From the NCBI GenBank assembly GCA_965250115.1, contig CBDFNJ010000002.1, positions 2,480,001-2,544,000 on the forward strand: DNA of 64,000 bases, given 5' to 3'. Under the pieces are notes generated by a model, which saw nothing but the letters and a program-made list of their open reading frames with translations, did no database searches and was not told the DNA's origin. This DNA comes from CBDFHB01 sp965250115. Lineage in GTDB: Bacteria > Acidobacteriota > Vicinamibacteria > Marinacidobacterales > SMYC01. Shown one piece after another: positions 39,191 to 48,680 of this stretch. Position 1 is the first letter of the stretch. Every line of letters begins with the position of its first letter. The position numbers and the translations under genes were made by a program.

Positions 39191-39951
39191 GTCTCTTTCA
39201 AGTCGGGCTGCTCCGTCGTCAGTTCCGCCTTCGGGCGGGCGAGGACCGACCAGAGCTTGAGCGCGAGACCACTGAGAAGGTAGGCGGTGGCCATACTGAG
39301 CAGCATTACTTGCGGATGCGTGAATACCGCGACGATCAGGAGGGCGAGGAACAGGATTGCGAGGTGAGGCTGGCGTCGACGGAGGTCGAAATCCTTGAAG
39401 CTGTAGTAACGAAGTTTGCTCACCATCAGAAACGACAAAACCATGACGAGCGCGAGCAAGGGGACAGTCTGCGCTCGCGTCTCGAGCGGTTCGGGGAAGC
39501 GGTAGATCAAGGCCGCCACCACTCCGGCCGCCGCGGGAATGGGAAGTCCGACGAAGAAGCGCTTGTCGGTCGAGGACTGCTGAATATTGAAACGCGCGAG
39601 GCGCATCGCACCGCAGATGACGAAGAGAAATCCGACGAGCCATCCCAGACGCGGCCAAATGTTGAGGCCCCAGGTATAGGCCAGGACCATCGGCGCGACT
39701 CCGAAAGACACCTGATCGGCGAGCGAGTCGAATTCCTTGCCGAACTCGCTGCTCGCTCCGGCAAAACGAGCGATGCGGCCGTCCAGCGTATCCAGTAGTA
39801 TCGAGAAGCCGATGAGAATGCCGCCCAGCGCGAGCTCGCCCCTTATCGCACAGATGATCGCGTAGAAGCCGCAAAAGACGTTCGCCACCGTGAACGCACT
39901 CGGAAGCAGGTAAATCCCGCGGCGTTTTCCTTTCGGAGCTTTTTGTTTCAC
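39187..39951 (-). CDS. pssA: CDP-diacylglycerol-serine O-phosphatidyltransferase
   Basis: 254 residues. CDP-alcohol phosphatidyltransferase motif DGRIARFAGASSEFGKEFD SLAD (split here), flanked by about 8 membrane helices. It makes phosphatidylserine, which the adjacent Psd decarboxylates to phosphatidylethanolamine. GTG 39951 overlaps the psd stop as GTGA and is preferred to the upstream ATG at 40017 inside psd. Confidence 0.92.
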   Translation of the reverse strand: MKQKAPKGKRRGIYLLPSAFTVANVFCGFYAIICAIRGELALGGILIGFSILLDTLDGRIARFAGASSEFGKEFDSLADQVSFGVAPMVLAYTWGLNIWPRLGWLVGFLFVICGAMRLARFNIQQSSTDKRFFVGLPIPAAAGVVAALIYRFPEPLETRAQTVPLLALVMVLSFLMVSKLRYYSFKDFDLRRRQPHLAILFLALLIVAVFTHPQVMLLSMATAYLLSGLALKLWSVLARPKAELTTEQPDLKET

Positions 39952-40565
39952 GGGCGCCTTCCGATCACGGACTCGCCGCCTTTCAAACGATCCCCTACAC
40001 GGGCTGTGAGCTCGCACTCGTCGGGCACAATGACCTCCATCCGGGAGCCGAACTGTATGAGCCCAAATCGTTGTCCTTGCTCCAATCGATCGTTCTCGCG
40101 AACTGTGCAGACGATACGCCGAGCAACCACTCCGGCAATCTGACGTACGATCACGTGGAGGCTTTGGTCCACGAGCTCGATCTCGTTCCTCTCGTTGGAG
40201 GTCGAGGCTTCCTTCTTGTACGCGGCGAGGAAACGGCCCGGCGTGTACTGGATCCGATTTACTGTCGCCGTGAGCGGAGAGCGGTTGATGTGCACGTCGA
40301 AGATCGAAAGAAACATCGTGAGCTGCTTCCGCGGGGATCCATCCTCGGCGGCCCCCACGTAGACGACTCGCCCGTCCCCCGGAGAGACGAGGGCCTTCGG
40401 ATCGTTAGGCGCGACGCGTCTCGGGTCTCGAAAAAAGAAAGTGACGAAGCCGGCGAGTAGGACGAAGGGGATCGCGAGGAGTCGCGTCGGGGGAAAGAGG
40501 GACGAAGCGCCCGCCATCAGGAGGCACAGCCCGATGTATGGGAAACCTTGTGAGGCAATCTTCAT
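39948..40565 (-). CDS. psd: Phosphatidylserine decarboxylase, short (PSD-A) type
   Basis: 205 residues. Two N-terminal membrane helices, then VSPGDGRVVYVG, the conserved FLSIFDVHINRSP, and the self-cleavage site FGSR (Gly-Ser) near the C-terminus, where the Ser becomes the pyruvoyl group. It produces phosphatidylethanolamine. ATG 40565 is preferred; an in-frame TTG lies at 40586. Directly upstream of, and overlapping, pssA. Confidence 0.9.
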   Translation of the reverse strand: MKIASQGFPYIGLCLLMAGASSLFPPTRLLAIPFVLLAGFVTFFFRDPRRVAPNDPKALVSPGDGRVVYVGAAEDGSPRKQLTMFLSIFDVHINRSPLTATVNRIQYTPGRFLAAYKKEASTSNERNEIELVDQSLHVIVRQIAGVVARRIVCTVRENDRLEQGQRFGLIQFGSRMEVIVPDECELTARVGDRLKGGESVIGRRP

Positions 40566-40634
40566 GAGGAGAAAAGGCTTCCGCAACAGCCGAGGCGCGG
40601 GAGTCCTCTCGCTGGATATACTAGCTCAGGAGCG

Positions 40635-40898
40635 TCAGTGGCTCCGAATCATGATCGCCATCCGGTCCTTGATGACGAGCTTTTTCTTTTTGAGCGTCAC
40701 TTCTTCTACTTTTTCTTCCTCGCTCAAGAAGAGCTTTCGAGTCAAAGCGTTGAGACGCTCGTCCAGCTCACGATGCCGTTCGAAGAGTTGCTGGAATTCC
40801 TCACTCTCGCGTAAAAGAACGTCCTGGGGCTCTCGCGTATCGTGCGCGCTCGTCTCCAACGTCGACCTCCTTGTCGTCCGTCTGAGCAATGATTGCAA
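40635..40898 (-). CDS. DUF465 / YdcH-family small protein
   Basis: 87 residues, mostly one helical hairpin: FQQLFERHRELDERLNALT then LSEEEKVEEVTLKKKKLVIK and KDRMAIMI, the family hallmark. The first 25 residues are extra, so the true start could be internal. Function of the family is unknown. Located between the membrane glycosyltransferase-like gene and psd. Confidence 0.8.
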   Translation of the reverse strand: MQSLLRRTTRRSTLETSAHDTREPQDVLLRESEEFQQLFERHRELDERLNALTRKLFLSEEEKVEEVTLKKKKLVIKDRMAIMIRSH

Positions 40899-40939
40899 AA
40901 AAGACCAGCCGGTTCAGTAAAAAGTAACATAGCGACAAT

Positions 40940-42841
40940 TCACGGTGCAAGCTTCGGAAAATCCCCGGGCCCAGGTCGCGTGAGCTCGATGTGGTAGAGA
41001 CCGAGCCCCCGATCCTTCGGAAAGAAAACAAAGCCGTGAACCCCCTTGTGAATTCGCTCCCTCGGGATCTCAATAACGACCCGTCCCGAACGGTCGAGCT
41101 CTAGCTCCGCGAGTCTTTCGCCGTCGAGAAATAGCGTGCCCTGCCCAGACTCCCGCCCCTCGATGGCCAATACGTAGGGCGCCGACTCGCGGAGCGCAAC
41201 AAAGACCTCCGCCCCGTCAGGGGAGGCGTCACGCCACGTCCGCTCCCGGTTTCGGCGAGGCGGGGACCACCCCCGTCCAAGGTAGAGCGCATCGGTGTCT
41301 CCCATCCGGATCTCCACGTTGTTCGCTGGTGCGAGCGCCCCCGAAAGATCGTAGGCGCCGAGCGGCCGTGATGACGAGATCCACTCCCGAATCGATGCGG
41401 GCCACGAGGGCGGATAGCCTACCCGCGGGTAGAAGAGACCGATTCCGTCGCTCGCTGCGCGCCGAAACGAAGCGGGGCCATCCGGAGGAATGGCGCCGGT
41501 GAAGTAGACGCCCATCAACATGGCGTTCCAGATGAACAGCGGGAAAAGGCCCATCGCGACGACGGCCAGAGGACGTTTCTGGACTCGGGGCACAAGCCAG
41601 CTCAGCGTGACGGCGAGCGCGAGCGCGAACCCAGGCAAGGCGCCATCGAAGCGACGCGAGCCATAAGACGCCCCGGCCCACCAATCATAGACGGAGGCAT
41701 TCACGTACCACGCCGCCAGGGTCGATAGCGTGAGCCCCCATCCTAGGGCACCCGTCCGCCTCACGAGGCCGGGCCATCCTGCGAGCGCGATCCAGAGCAC
41801 CGGAGCCCAGGAAAGCAACCCGTGCCGTGACGAAAACAAGACGGCCAAAAGCTCGGGAGCGGTCCAATCGATATATCCGCCTCCCTGCGGAACCAGCAGA
41901 AAGCTCCCGTAGAGCAACCGCCAGTAGATGGCCTGCGGAAGGAAAACGACGAGGAAGGCCACCGCCGCCGCCGCTACCTCGCGTGACCGCGGACGTCCGA
42001 ATTCCCGATAGCTCGTCAACACCGCCACCGGAAGAAAAAGAACGTTCTGCCATCGCACGAGCGCCACGAGCCCGCCGAGAGCGCCGGCCAGGACAAAAGA
42101 GCGCTCCCCGCGAATTCCGCGATGGGTCAGGAGCAGGAACGCTGCCACACTCGCCATGGCCGGCGCATGGGACATCGACGGCTCGAAGACCATGTACCAG
42201 ACGTGGAACGTCGCGAGCCAAGTCATGAGGGCGACGACGAGCGCGATCCCAGGCTCGAAATAGGCACGGACGAGACGGAAGACGCATACAACCCCCAAAA
42301 ATCCGAGCACCGCCGTGCCCGTTGCCACCGCCGTGAAATAGGGATAGCCGAAACCCGTCGGTCGATAGAGTCCGAGCAGTGCGAGCGCGTGGGCCGGCAG
42401 GTAGAACGGAAGCCAGAGGATGGCCGGACCGATGCTGTAATTATTTGGCAGCCGACCCGTCGGCGTCCGTTGGAAGTAGCCGGGTTGTGCGCCGAGAACA
42501 CGATACTCGTTCTCGAAATCGAGATCGCCATCCACGACAATCGAGCGAAGTGGAGCGAAGTAGAAGATTCCGTCGCTTGCGACGCGCTGCGGCTGCAGGT
42601 AGAGAGCCGCCAGAACGAGCGGAAAAACGGCAAGCAGCACGGCCTCATGCCCGAGCTCATGCGCGCGCACCCTGAGGAGCTGGACGGATCCGGCGGCCAA
42701 GGCGACGAGAAGGACGAGCCCGCGCCAGTTCTCGAAGAGCATCGGTGGCAGAACCGATCGCCAAACTCCCAGGACGACGAGGATTCCGAGAAGGAAAAAG
42801 AAGCAGAGGCGGACACCGCGTTCGGAAACGAGCTTCGTCAT
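40940..42841 (-). CDS. Polytopic membrane protein, GT-C glycosyltransferase-like
   Basis: 633 residues with about 11 membrane helices in the first 450, then a soluble beta-rich C-terminal domain. After helix 3 comes the acidic loop VVDGDLDFENEYR, typical of GT-C enzymes that use polyprenyl-phosphate sugars, followed by NNYSIGPAILWLPFYLPAH. Sugar and acceptor are unknown. The ATG overlaps the rimI stop (ATGA), so it follows tsaB and rimI in an operon. Confidence 0.75.
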   Translation of the reverse strand: MTKLVSERGVRLCFFFLLGILVVLGVWRSVLPPMLFENWRGLVLLVALAAGSVQLLRVRAHELGHEAVLLAVFPLVLAALYLQPQRVASDGIFYFAPLRSIVVDGDLDFENEYRVLGAQPGYFQRTPTGRLPNNYSIGPAILWLPFYLPAHALALLGLYRPTGFGYPYFTAVATGTAVLGFLGVVCVFRLVRAYFEPGIALVVALMTWLATFHVWYMVFEPSMSHAPAMASVAAFLLLTHRGIRGERSFVLAGALGGLVALVRWQNVLFLPVAVLTSYREFGRPRSREVAAAAVAFLVVFLPQAIYWRLLYGSFLLVPQGGGYIDWTAPELLAVLFSSRHGLLSWAPVLWIALAGWPGLVRRTGALGWGLTLSTLAAWYVNASVYDWWAGASYGSRRFDGALPGFALALAVTLSWLVPRVQKRPLAVVAMGLFPLFIWNAMLMGVYFTGAIPPDGPASFRRAASDGIGLFYPRVGYPPSWPASIREWISSSRPLGAYDLSGALAPANNVEIRMGDTDALYLGRGWSPPRRNRERTWRDASPDGAEVFVALRESAPYVLAIEGRESGQGTLFLDGERLAELELDRSGRVVIEIPRERIHKGVHGFVFFPKDRGLGLYHIELTRPGPGDFPKLAP

Positions 42842-43329
42842 GATTCTCTCGGCTCTCGCGTCAGCTCTTTCTGGAGAACGACGGCATCCTCACTCGGGCG
42901 GCTGTAGTAACCCTTCCGTTCGCCGGCCTCACGAAATCCAAGTCCCTCGTAGAGGCGCCGAGCCGAGACGTTCGATTGGCGTACTTCGAGCCAGGCCGCT
43001 TCGGCACCGCGCTTTCGGGCGTCCGAGAGCGCGTCCTCGATCAGGAAGATGGCCAGCCCTCGTCTGCGGTGGCTGGGGTGAACGGCGACGTTCTGGATCT
43101 GCAGGTGATCGACGACGACCCAGCCGATGCAGTAGCCCGCGACCATCGATTCTCCCTCTCGCGTCAGGGCAACCCGGGATCGGCTCACGGTATTTGTCTC
43201 GAGCTCGTGAACGAAGGCATCCCGGCTCCACGGATTCGAATGGGACATCTGTTCGATGCGAACGACCTCGTCCAAATGATGGGATTTCGTCATTGCGGCG
43301 AGCGCGTAGAGCTCCGAAATGATACTCAT
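42838..43329 (-). CDS. rimI: Ribosomal protein S18-alanine N-acetyltransferase (GNAT)
   Basis: 163 residues. GNAT fold with acetyl-CoA loop VHPSHRRRGLAIFLIEDAL, LEVRQSNVSARRLYEGLGF and the final strand typical of RimI. It acetylates S18, although in many bacteria it is annotated only by homology. ATG 43329 overlaps the tsaB stop (ATGA). The tsaB-rimI pairing is widespread. Confidence 0.9.
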   Translation of the reverse strand: MSIISELYALAAMTKSHHLDEVVRIEQMSHSNPWSRDAFVHELETNTVSRSRVALTREGESMVAGYCIGWVVVDHLQIQNVAVHPSHRRRGLAIFLIEDALSDARKRGAEAAWLEVRQSNVSARRLYEGLGFREAGERKGYYSRPSEDAVVLQKELTREPRES

Positions 43330-44021
43330 CGGGTCGAGCCCCACGGCGCGGCGGGCTTTGCGTCCGGAGGACGGATGTAGAGAGCTACAAGGCCCCCGAG
43401 AGGTGCGCTCTCTCCCGACGAGAGTCGCGGGTGCGCGATGTGGGCAACATCTTCCGCCAGGAATAGCGAGGGGGTCGCGATCCGCGTCTCGGAAGGAAGC
43501 GCCGCCAAAAGCTCCTCGCGGTGCCTCACGGTGGCTCCGCCGACGACGATCGCGGGAGGCTCTCCGAGATCGGAGAGCATGGCTTCGAGAGACGTGCAAA
43601 CGGGTGGCCGTTCCTCGCGCAGGCCACGCCCATCCGCTCGAAACAAGCCCGCGTAAACCTCGCCGCGATAGGCGTCGAGAAGCGCGAGAACCAGGCCCGT
43701 GAGAAAACGGTACCGATGCGCCGTCGCTTCGAGGGCGGAGACGCCGATAACGGGGCGCTGCAAAGAAAACCCGAGGCCCTCGACGGCCGCGATGCCGATC
43801 CGGAGCCCCGTGAACGTTCCAGGTCCAGCGGCAGCGGCAAGGCCCTCGATGTCGGAGGCCGTCAAACCCAGACCAGAAAGCAGGGAATCTACCGCGGGCA
43901 GGAGCCGTTGGGCGTGCTCGGGGCGTCGGGTTCGCCATCCGATGATTCCCGCGAGCTGGTCGTCCTCGAGTAGCGCAACGCTGCCATGCGCACTGGTGGT
44001 GTCCACGGCGAGAACGCGCAT
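43326..44021 (-). CDS. tsaB: tRNA threonylcarbamoyladenosine biosynthesis protein TsaB
   Basis: 231 residues. ASKHA fold beginning MRVLAVDTTSAHGSVAL, then GPGTFTGLRIGIAAVEGLG, the TsaB hallmark. It partners TsaD in forming t6A37 of ANN-decoding tRNAs. Divergent from mutS with a 59-bp gap. Confidence 0.93.
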   Translation of the reverse strand: MRVLAVDTTSAHGSVALLEDDQLAGIIGWRTRRPEHAQRLLPAVDSLLSGLGLTASDIEGLAAAAGPGTFTGLRIGIAAVEGLGFSLQRPVIGVSALEATAHRYRFLTGLVLALLDAYRGEVYAGLFRADGRGLREERPPVCTSLEAMLSDLGEPPAIVVGGATVRHREELLAALPSETRIATPSLFLAEDVAHIAHPRLSSGESAPLGGLVALYIRPPDAKPAAPWGSTR

Positions 44022-44080
44022 TTGATACGCCGGATCTTAACCTCGCGGCGTTCGCGGTACAATGCGCGCCGAAACCGACG

Positions 44081-46732
44081 ATGGCAACGACGACCAAAGG
44101 TGCGAGGGAGAAAACCTCTCCTGCCATGCGCCAATACCAGGACATCAAGCGGCAAGCCCCGGATTCGATTCTGTTCTTCCGCATGGGCGACTTCTACGAG
44201 ATGTTCTATGATGACGCGCTCACCGCTGCCCGCGCCCTCGAGCTGACGCTCACGTCGCGACAGAAGGATCCCGCCGGCTCCGCCATCCCAATGTGCGGCA
44301 TCCCTTACCACGCGGCCGACACCTACATCGGTCGGCTGATCCGAAACGGGTTCAAAGTCGCCGTCTGCGATCAGGTGGAGGACGCAAAACACGCCAAGGG
44401 AATCGTCCGGCGAGAGATCGTCCGCGTCGTCACTCCCGCGACCTACCTCCATCAGGGCTATCTCGAGGCGAAGGAACCGAGCTACCTCATGGCGCTCAGT
44501 CCGGCGAAGGACTTAGTTGGGGCCGCCCTCGTCGATCTCTCCACGGGAGATTTCGTGGCCTTCGAGCTCCATCGCGCCGACGGCGACCAGAAACTCGCCG
44601 AGCTGCTCTCGACCTACAATCCGTGCGAGATTCTGTATCCGGAGGGGACGTCTTTCGACGAGGGTATCCTCGCGGCGCTCGGCCCCGAGATCCAACGCCC
44701 GGTGGTGAGTCCACGAGACAGCTTCCGCTTCGAGGTCGAGGCCGCTCGGAGCCTGTTGCTGCGCCAGTTCGGAACGATATCACTCGAGAGCTACGGGCTC
44801 GAGGGCAAGCCGCTAGCGACCGCGGCCGCCGGCGCGGCCCTTCACTACCTCGAGGACACACAAAAAGGAGAGCTCAGTCACATCTCCGGGGTCCGTTATC
44901 TCGAGGAAGCGGACTACCTCGTCCTCGACCCCGTCACGCAGCGAAATCTCGAGCTGACCCGCTCGCTGACCGCAGGGGGCCGGGAAGGAACTCTCATCGC
45001 GGTATTGGACAGAACGGCGACCGCCATGGGCGCCCGGACTCTCAAAAGCTGGCTCCAACGACCGCTCCTCGACCTCGAAAGAATCACCGAGCGGCTCGAC
45101 TCTGTGGAGGAGCTCGCCTTCGACGCCATTTCGCGGGGCAAAACCCGGGAGCATCTCACGGGAGTACAGGATCTGGAGCGTCTTCTCTCGCGCATCGCGC
45201 TCCAGAGCGCCGGCCCGAGAGACTTCGCCGGTCTCGCGGCATCGCTCGCCAAAGTACCGGTTCTCTCTGGGCTCACGGCCGACGCCCGCGCTAGCCTGCT
45301 CGGGCGGCTCCACCAGGACCTGGATCCGGTTCAGGAGGCTCGGGACGACATCGGGGCTACTCTGGTATCCGAGCCTCCCCCCAAGCTCAAGGACGGGGGT
45401 GCCATTCGAGAGGGCGTCTCAGCCGAGCTCGACGAGCTGCGCCGACTCCGCACTCACGGCAAGGCAACGCTCACCCAGATCGAGCATCGCGAGCGAGAGC
45501 GCACCGGCATCGGCTCACTCAAGGTCCGCTTCAACAAGATCTTCGGCTATTACATCGAGGTGACAAAATCGAAGCTGGACTCGGTTCCCGAGGACTATCT
45601 GCGCAAGCAAACCCTCGTCGGCTCGGAACGATTCATCACACCCGAGCTCAAGGAGTACGAAGAGAAGATTCTCAACGCCGAAGAGCGCATTCAAGAGCTC
45701 GAACGGAGCTTGTTCGACGCGCTCAACGATCGCGTACGGGCGCAGGCCTCCCGCGTCCGTAAGACGGCCCAGGCCGTCGCGAGTCTCGACGTGCTCGCTT
45801 CCCTCGCTGAAGTCGCCACGACCTCGAACTTCACCAAGCCCAGGCTCCACCACGGCTACGAAATGGAAATCCAGGACGCGCGACATCCCGTCATCGAAGC
45901 GACGAGCCACGAAGCCTTCGTGCCCAACGATCTCGAGCTGAACGAACAACGCCACCTCGTCATCCTCACCGGCCCGAACATGGGAGGCAAGTCGACCTAC
46001 CTTCGACAAACCGCGCTCATCGTCGTGATGGCCCAGATAGGCTCCTTCGTTCCTGCGGCACAAGCGAAGCTTCCCATCGTCGACCGCATCTTCACGCGCG
46101 TCGGTGCCTCGGACAACCTGTTTCGCGGCCGCTCCACCTTCATGGTCGAGATGCAAGAGACGGCGCACATCCTTCATCATGCAACGCGTGCCAGCTTGAT
46201 CCTGCTCGACGAGATCGGACGGGGCACCGCCACCTACGACGGCCTGTCCCTCGCCTGGTCCGTCGCGGAGCACATCGCGACCGAACCGCGGCTTCGGTCC
46301 AAGACAATATTCGCAACCCACTATCACGAACTCACCGATCTCGCGGGCGAGCTCCCAGGAATCGTCAACTGCCACGTCTCCGCCCGCGAATGGCAAGACG
46401 ACGTCGTGTTCCTCCGCAAAGTGCTCGAAGGAGGCTCCGACAGAAGCTACGGCATCCAAGTGGCACGTCTCGCCGGACTGCCGCCTTCTTTGATCCGCCG
46501 CGCCCGAGAGATTCTCGTGAATCTCGAGAAAACCGAGTTCGATATCGAGGGACGACCTCGGGTGGGGCATGGGGGCGAGAGCACCGAAGCGGAGCAGGTC
46601 GGCCGCCAGCTTCCCCTCTTCGGGGACGCTACCGAGCGCGTCATAGCCGAGCTCCGCCGCGTCGCCCCCGACGAGATGACCCCCCTCGAAGCCCTGCAGC
46701 TTCTCACGGAGCTCAAGAAGCGGCTGGAGTAG
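44081..46732 (+). CDS. mutS: DNA mismatch repair protein MutS
   Basis: 883 residues. Mismatch-reading Phe in FFRMGDFYEMFYDDA; connector, lever and clamp domains; ATPase with Walker A GPNMGGKSTYLRQTA, STFMVEMQE, Walker B LILLDEIGRGTATYDG and ATHYHELTDLA; C-terminal helix-turn-helix. Intact. The last normal chromosomal gene before the integron-cassette island. No strong ribosome site is visible at ATG 44081. Confidence 0.96.
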   Translation: MATTTKGAREKTSPAMRQYQDIKRQAPDSILFFRMGDFYEMFYDDALTAARALELTLTSRQKDPAGSAIPMCGIPYHAADTYIGRLIRNGFKVAVCDQVEDAKHAKGIVRREIVRVVTPATYLHQGYLEAKEPSYLMALSPAKDLVGAALVDLSTGDFVAFELHRADGDQKLAELLSTYNPCEILYPEGTSFDEGILAALGPEIQRPVVSPRDSFRFEVEAARSLLLRQFGTISLESYGLEGKPLATAAAGAALHYLEDTQKGELSHISGVRYLEEADYLVLDPVTQRNLELTRSLTAGGREGTLIAVLDRTATAMGARTLKSWLQRPLLDLERITERLDSVEELAFDAISRGKTREHLTGVQDLERLLSRIALQSAGPRDFAGLAASLAKVPVLSGLTADARASLLGRLHQDLDPVQEARDDIGATLVSEPPPKLKDGGAIREGVSAELDELRRLRTHGKATLTQIEHRERERTGIGSLKVRFNKIFGYYIEVTKSKLDSVPEDYLRKQTLVGSERFITPELKEYEEKILNAEERIQELERSLFDALNDRVRAQASRVRKTAQAVASLDVLASLAEVATTSNFTKPRLHHGYEMEIQDARHPVIEATSHEAFVPNDLELNEQRHLVILTGPNMGGKSTYLRQTALIVVMAQIGSFVPAAQAKLPIVDRIFTRVGASDNLFRGRSTFMVEMQETAHILHHATRASLILLDEIGRGTATYDGLSLAWSVAEHIATEPRLRSKTIFATHYHELTDLAGELPGIVNCHVSAREWQDDVVFLRKVLEGGSDRSYGIQVARLAGLPPSLIRRAREILVNLEKTEFDIEGRPRVGHGGESTEAEQVGRQLPLFGDATERVIAELRRVAPDEMTPLEALQLLTELKKRLE

Positions 46733-46936
46733 TGAAAGCTGAGCGACGACGCTACGGCAGTCAAGGACAGCGCCGACGAACCGCAGTCAGCCGGGCTGAC
46801 ATCGATCTGTGCAAGGTGAAGCCGGTCCTCTTGGCCGGCCTGACGCGTCATTGTGCGTGAAGGTTCGCATTCCGTTCGAGCCAAAAGGCATCGTTCTGTC
46901 AACGGAACTCGAGAAAGCGAGATTCCTGCGCGCCGG
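46733..46936. other. Gap between mutS and the cassette island, possible decayed attC
   Basis: No convincing gene. On the minus strand GACAGAAC (46900-46893) matches 7 of 8 bases of the attC arm expected for the upstream TonB-like cassette (GACATAAC), and CGAACC nearby can pair with a GGTTCG further on. No clear second core site was found, so this is at most a degraded attC. Confidence 0.25.
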
Positions 46937-47517
46937 TCATTCTGGGGGAGGGAATGCCACGGTTGCCAATCCCAGGGCGTCGCTCTCACGACCGAAGAAA
47001 ACGCGAGGTTGCCAGGTCCACTTCTCGACGGCTGCGATGGCCGCTTCAGTACAGCCGTGTGGCAAGGGTGTCATCACGCCGAGTACAACGGTTGACCCGT
47101 CGCGTTGAACGAGGGTAAAGAGGCGCACCGCGCCGGAGACACGATTGTCTCGAGCCCACCGTGGATACTTCGGCTGGACACGCATCAGAATCTTCGGATG
47201 GTGATTCAGCGGTGAGTCGACTTTGTCACCCTCTCCGTAGCCCTGGGGATCCGCTTCCACTGCGTTTCCTACCATGAGGTCAAACGAGACCAGGCGATTC
47301 GCAGCCGCATCATCTCGGCTCAACGAAGAGTGCCACGGGCCGCCCCGACCCCCTCTGGGAAAAGTTCGACGGCATCTATGGTGACGCTTTCGACGCGATC
47401 GCGCGACAGGCGCGCTCGTACATGATCGCGGACATCTTGCTCCGTTTGAAACCCCGATTGCGGCGTAACAACGACCAGGAGCGAAAGGAGCAGCGCCTGA
47501 AGCAGAGCTACTAACAT
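46937..47517 (-). CDS. Cassette-borne TonB C-terminal-domain protein (one-base frameshift)
   Basis: The first frame starts at ATG 47517, behind GGAGGAACGA, with a signal-like hydrophobic segment (MLVALLQALLLSLLVVVT). The second frame encodes a TonB-type C-terminal domain: VQPKYPRWARDNRVSGAVRL, QRDGSTVVLGVMTPLPHGC, AAIAAVEKWTWQP. The frames join at a run of five C (plus strand) at 47349-47353, where one base appears to be missing; the span is 3n+2 nt. About 195 residues in all. It lies directly downstream of an attC site on the same strand, so it is the gene of the third cassette. Function beyond the domain is unknown. Confidence 0.65.
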
Positions 47518-47570
47518 TCGTTCCTCCGATCAAATTTTATTCTACGACCCAAGTATAGTCTGCGTACGTC

Positions 47571-47653
47571 GACATAACGTAACACGTCAGCTGCGGACGC
47601 CGGCAATCGTGGAAATCATAGTGGCGCCCGACAGCTGCACGTGATGTTATGTG
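47571..47653 (-). repeat. attC site of cassette C (integron recombination site)
   Basis: 83-bp imperfect palindrome. Minus-strand R'' arm CACATAAC (47653-47646) and R' core GTTATGTC (47578-47571). Internal arms share CAGCTG followed by CGG-CGCC. R'' is the exact complement of GTTATGTG at the R' of the upstream attC, where cassette C starts, as expected if both came from one circular cassette. Confidence 0.8.
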
Positions 47654-47805
47654 TCTCCTCAGACGAAGATATCCCCCGGTTGAATCGAGAAGCTTTCATA
47701 CTCCTCCGAGCTATCGAAGACGAAAAGAGTTTAACCATTGCGAAATCGTAGAGAGATGGATTTCGGTGCCTGAACACCTGTATCGACGACTTCCTCACCG
47801 AGCAG

Positions 47806-48036
47806 ATGATGGACTCGGTAGGACTGACGCTCCGCATGGGGCCCGTCGCAGTCGGTGACGGCACCGTCACGGTCCACAAGACGCCATGCACCCTCGCAAG
47901 CAATTTCGAGCTCGCCGCTGAAATGAAACTGGATCTGGTATTGCCCGAGGCATACCTGTACGAGGGTGGCGCCCAAGAAAACGCTAAGGTCGAGACCCGC
48001 GGGAACTCCGTACACTTGCCTCCGTCCCTGGAATGA
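47806..48036 (+). CDS. Possible gene of cassette C, 76 aa
   Basis: The only frame in cassette C (47578-48054) with protein-like base periodicity (third position richest in GC, second poorest). MMDSVGLTLRMGPVAVGDG... is predicted beta-rich, with no signal peptide or known domain. It runs opposite to the cassette orientation, which is uncommon but known. The overlapping minus frame 47731-48099 starts inside the attC and looks less coding. Function unknown. Confidence 0.35.
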   Translation: MMDSVGLTLRMGPVAVGDGTVTVHKTPCTLASNFELAAEMKLDLVLPEAYLYEGGAQENAKVETRGNSVHLPPSLE

Positions 48037-48047
48037 GCGACTTAGAA

Positions 48048-48170
48048 CACATAACGGTGAGTTGAGCGGCGGCACGGTGCTGACGCGGCCGAACGCCATC
48101 AGTTTTGCCTACCTGATGCCTTATGTTTGCCGAAGTCTCGGTGCCGTCCGTTCGATCGTTTAGTTGGGCC
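48048..48170 (-). repeat. attC site of cassette B
   Basis: 123-bp site. Minus-strand R'' GGCCCAAC (48170-48163), inner arms CGAACGGACGGCAC and GTGCCGCCGCTCAACTC, and R' GTTATGTG (48055-48048). R'' is the exact 8-base complement of GTTGGGCC, where cassette B begins at the upstream attC. The right half reads like classical attC sites. Confidence 0.82.
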
Positions 48171-48238
48171 TCCCTGCGGGCAGGCAAGATTCCAATCACT
48201 TTTGACTGAGTTCTTCGAGAGTGAAGTTGTATCTGTGG

Positions 48239-48676
48239 CTACTGGCTATTGACAACATCGAGCTGCCAGCCTGCCTGACCAACGCAACGCCAATTCTGTT
48301 CGCGAGCTTCACACGATCCGCGGGGGCGTAGTTTGTCTCGGGCACGGTCCAAGTAGCCTTGCTCTAGCGCGTAACGGGCCAGTTCCTGCGCCAGTGGCGA
48401 TTGTTGCGGCCCAGGCCGACCGTCGTACAACGCTTTGACGACCAGCATGCTTTCCCCCTCGGGAAAAAGCAGAAGCGCAGTTTCTTGCACTTCCCACGTA
48501 CGCTCCGCAATCTTCCAAGTTTCGCTTCCGGATACCGAAATCTGTGGATTAGACGCCGTTCTAGCGGGGCCTATCCGGCACCCCACGCTCCCGAACGCGA
48601 ACATGATCACGGCAATGGACGCAATCCTCTCGAGCTTGTGGTGCAACGTAGCCGCGACGCCAAATAGTTCAGACAT
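48239..48676 (-). CDS. Cassette B lipoprotein of unknown function
   Basis: 145 residues. N-terminal hydrophobic stretch IASIAVIMFAFGSVGC ends in a lipobox-like GSVGC, suggesting a lipoprotein. The mature part has no recognised domain and ends with Cys/Trp-rich CEAREQNWRCVGQAGWQLD. ATG 48676 lies 11 nt after the cassette start (G|TTGGGCC), the compact spacing typical of integron cassettes, and the attC follows 68 nt after the stop. Confidence 0.6.
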   Translation of the reverse strand: MSELFGVAATLHHKLERIASIAVIMFAFGSVGCRIGPARTASNPQISVSGSETWKIAERTWEVQETALLLFPEGESMLVVKALYDGRPGPQQSPLAQELARYALEQGYLDRARDKLRPRGSCEAREQNWRCVGQAGWQLDVVNSQ

Positions 48677-48680
48677 TGTA

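Noticed and set aside
38219..39874. 551-aa minus-strand frame as one protein
   Set aside because: Only the last 323 codons are protein-like; the rest is the antisense shadow of pssA, and ATG 39190 overlaps the pssA stop neatly.
42838..44184. 448-aa frame overlapping tsaB
   Set aside because: The upstream part is a shadow of tsaB; rimI starts at ATG 43329.
47731..48099. 122-aa minus-strand frame as the gene of cassette C
   Set aside because: It starts inside the attC site and has poorer codon-position bias than the opposite 76-aa frame.
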